A stretch of 5,619 nt of DNA from CAUZSN01 sp963582345 (GTDB lineage Bacteria; Planctomycetota; Planctomycetia; Planctomycetales; Planctomycetaceae), in the NCBI GenBank assembly GCA_963582345.1, contig CAUZSN010000162.1:1-5619 (forward strand), written 5' to 3'. Positions 4,189 through 5,619 of this stretch are shown piece after piece (the stretch's first letter is position 1; the number at the start of each line of letters is the position of its first letter). A program made the position numbers and the translations under genes. A model generated the notes under the pieces. It was given only the letters and a program-made list of their open reading frames with translations, was not told where the DNA came from and did not search any database.

Positions 4189-5619
4189 ATGGCAAAGATG
4201 ATTGCCTTTGATCAAGACGCTCAGGAAGCGATGCGGCGGGGAGTGAGCAAGCTGGCTCGTGTCGTTCGCGTAACACTGGGACCGCGGGGCCGCAACGTTA
4301 TCCTCGAGAAGAGCTTTGGCTCCCCCACTGTCACAAAGGACGGCGTTACCGTGGCGCGTGAAATTGAACTAGGGGACAAATTTGAAGACATGGGCCTCCG
4401 CATGGTGAAAGAGGTGGCCACAAAGACTTCTGATGTCGCCGGCGATGGAACGACAACGGCGACGATCATGGCTGAAGCCATCTATAACGAGGGCCTGAAA
4501 GCCGTGGTCGCCGGCGTGAATCCCGTTGAAATGCAGCGGGGAATAAATCAGTGTGTTGAGGACATCGTGGGCAAACTGCAGGGAATGGCGACCGAATGTC
4601 GCACGAAGAAAGCGATTTCCCAGGTTGGAACAGTTGCCTCAAATGGCGACGAAGAGATTGGGAAAATTCTTGCCGATGCAATGGACAAGGTCGGTAAAGA
4701 CGGTGTGATCACTGTCGAGGAGGGACAAAGTCTACACACAGACTTCGAGGTCGTCGAAGGCATGCAGTTCGATCGTGGTTATCTGTCGCCATATTTTGTG
4801 ACTGACCCACAAAGCATGGAATGTGTTCTAGAAGATGCTTACGTGTTGGTTCACGAGAAAAAGATCTCGAATGTTAAGGACCTGGTGCCTGTTCTGGAGA
4901 AGGTCGTCAACGCTGGCAAACCGCTTTTGATTGTTGCCGAGGACTTGGAAGGCGAAGCTTTGGCTACAATAGTGATCAACAAGTTGCGGGGCACCTTCAA
5001 GTGCGCTGCCGTCAAGGCCCCCGGGTACGGTGACCGCCGCAAAGCTATGTTACAGGATTTGGCCATCATGGTAGGCGGACAGGCGATTTTCGAAGACTTG
5101 GGAATCCAGCTAGAAAATGTCCAGTTGTCCGACCTCGGTCGTGCCAAGAAGATCGTCATCGACAAAGACAACACGACGGTGATCGAAGGTGCTGGCAAGA
5201 CGTCTGACCTTAAGGCTCGTATTGACCAAATTCGTCGTGAGTTGGAGAATTCGACTAGTGACTACGACCGCGAAAAACTGGAGGAACGTATTGCAAAACT
5301 GTCCGGCGGTGTGGCACAGATTAATGTCGGCGCGGCGACGGAAAGTGAAATGAAGGAGAAAAAGGCTCGTGTGGAAGACGCATTGCACGCAACTCGTGCT
5401 GCCGTGGAAGAGGGAATTCTGCCCGGTGGCGGCGTGGCTTTGCTGCGAGCTTGCAAGGCCGCCAAGCGCAAGGGGCTGACACACGATGAGGAGGTCGGCT
5501 ACAACATCATTGTGCGAGCCTGCCGAGCTCCATTGACTCAAATTGCTGATAACGCCGGTGTCGACGGCAGCGTGATTTGCGAGAAGGTGTCGGAAAGAGA
5601 AGGCAATATCGGATACAAC
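4189..5619 (+). CDS. groEL: Chaperonin GroEL, first 477 residues (3' end outside window)
   Basis: GroEL forms the double seven-membered ring in the cytoplasm that folds proteins with ATP and GroES. The reading frame is open without lesion to the window edge; about 60-70 codons of a usual 540-residue protein are missing. Domains follow E. coli GroEL with an offset of one residue: equatorial about 1-133 and from 408, intermediate about 134-190 and 376-408, apical 191-375. TLGPRGRNV (29-37) and AGDGTTTA (84-91) are the nucleotide-binding motifs. Asp51, Asp86 and Asp397 match the E. coli ATPase residues Asp52, Asp87 and Asp398. The apical substrate and GroES-binding residues are largely kept: Tyr198, Tyr202, Phe203, Val233, Leu236, Leu258, Val262, Ile263. 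EDALHATRAAVEEG (396-409) is the family signature region. It is co-transcribed with groES by position. Whether the C-terminus has a GGM-rich tail cannot be seen. Planctomycetes often carry several groEL copies; the kept residues and the groES partner favour a main, active copy. Confidence 0.97.
   Translation, partial: MAKMIAFDQDAQEAMRRGVSKLARVVRVTLGPRGRNVILEKSFGSPTVTKDGVTVAREIELGDKFEDMGLRMVKEVATKTSDVAGDGTTTATIMAEAIYNEGLKAVVAGVNPVEMQRGINQCVEDIVGKLQGMATECRTKKAISQVGTVASNGDEEIGKILADAMDKVGKDGVITVEEGQSLHTDFEVVEGMQFDRGYLSPYFVTDPQSMECVLEDAYVLVHEKKISNVKDLVPVLEKVVNAGKPLLIVAEDLEGEALATIVINKLRGTFKCAAVKAPGYGDRRKAMLQDLAIMVGGQAIFEDLGIQLENVQLSDLGRAKKIVIDKDNTTVIEGAGKTSDLKARIDQIRRELENSTSDYDREKLEERIAKLSGGVAQINVGAATESEMKEKKARVEDALHATRAAVEEGILPGGGVALLRACKAAKRKGLTHDEEVGYNIIVRACRAPLTQIADNAGVDGSVICEKVSEREGNIGYN

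Overview
The window looks like chromosomal DNA from a planctomycete, probably of the Pirellulaceae (Rhodopirellula/Blastopirellula type). This is inferred from protein style: a secreted protein beginning its mature part with a CPFC motif, a DUF3299-like protein, a small BamE-like secreted protein, a TPR gene of a kind common in that phylum, and a GroES with a lysine-rich N-terminal extension. Base composition is moderate, near 50% GC by eye. No taxonomic marker is present, so the assignment is tentative.

Layout from left to right. (1) Positions 2-373, plus strand: the C-terminal part of a DUF3299-like gene that enters from outside the window. (2) Positions 374-528: a gap holding a short, internally deleted duplicate of a piece of that gene. 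(3) Positions 529-1719, plus strand: a 396-residue secreted protein with a strong ribosome binding site. (4) Positions 1720-1961: a convergent intergenic stretch with an imperfect direct repeat and a 69-codon stop-free frame that may be a gene remnant. (5) Positions 1962-2408, minus strand: a 148-residue BamE/SmpA-like exported protein. (6) Positions 2542-3443, minus strand: a decayed TPR gene read in three frames in succession, with an in-frame TGA near its end. (7) Positions 3444-3821: a divergent intergenic region with candidate promoters for the TPR remnant and for groES. (8) Positions 3822-4139 and 4189 to the window end, plus strand: groES and the first 477 codons of groEL.

The only clear functional unit is the groES-groEL operon, which encodes the co-chaperonin lid and the chaperonin ring. 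The two genes lie 49 bases apart with a ribosome binding site for each and no terminator between them. GroEL keeps the ATPase aspartates and most of the apical substrate-binding residues, so it looks like a functional chaperonin. No CIRCE operator is visible upstream of groES.

I found no defence system, CRISPR array, insertion sequence, tRNA or rRNA, and no convincing new biological system. The observations most worth a second look are the three lesions in the TPR gene, the deleted duplicate at 416-443, and the orphan stop-free frame at 1715-1924.
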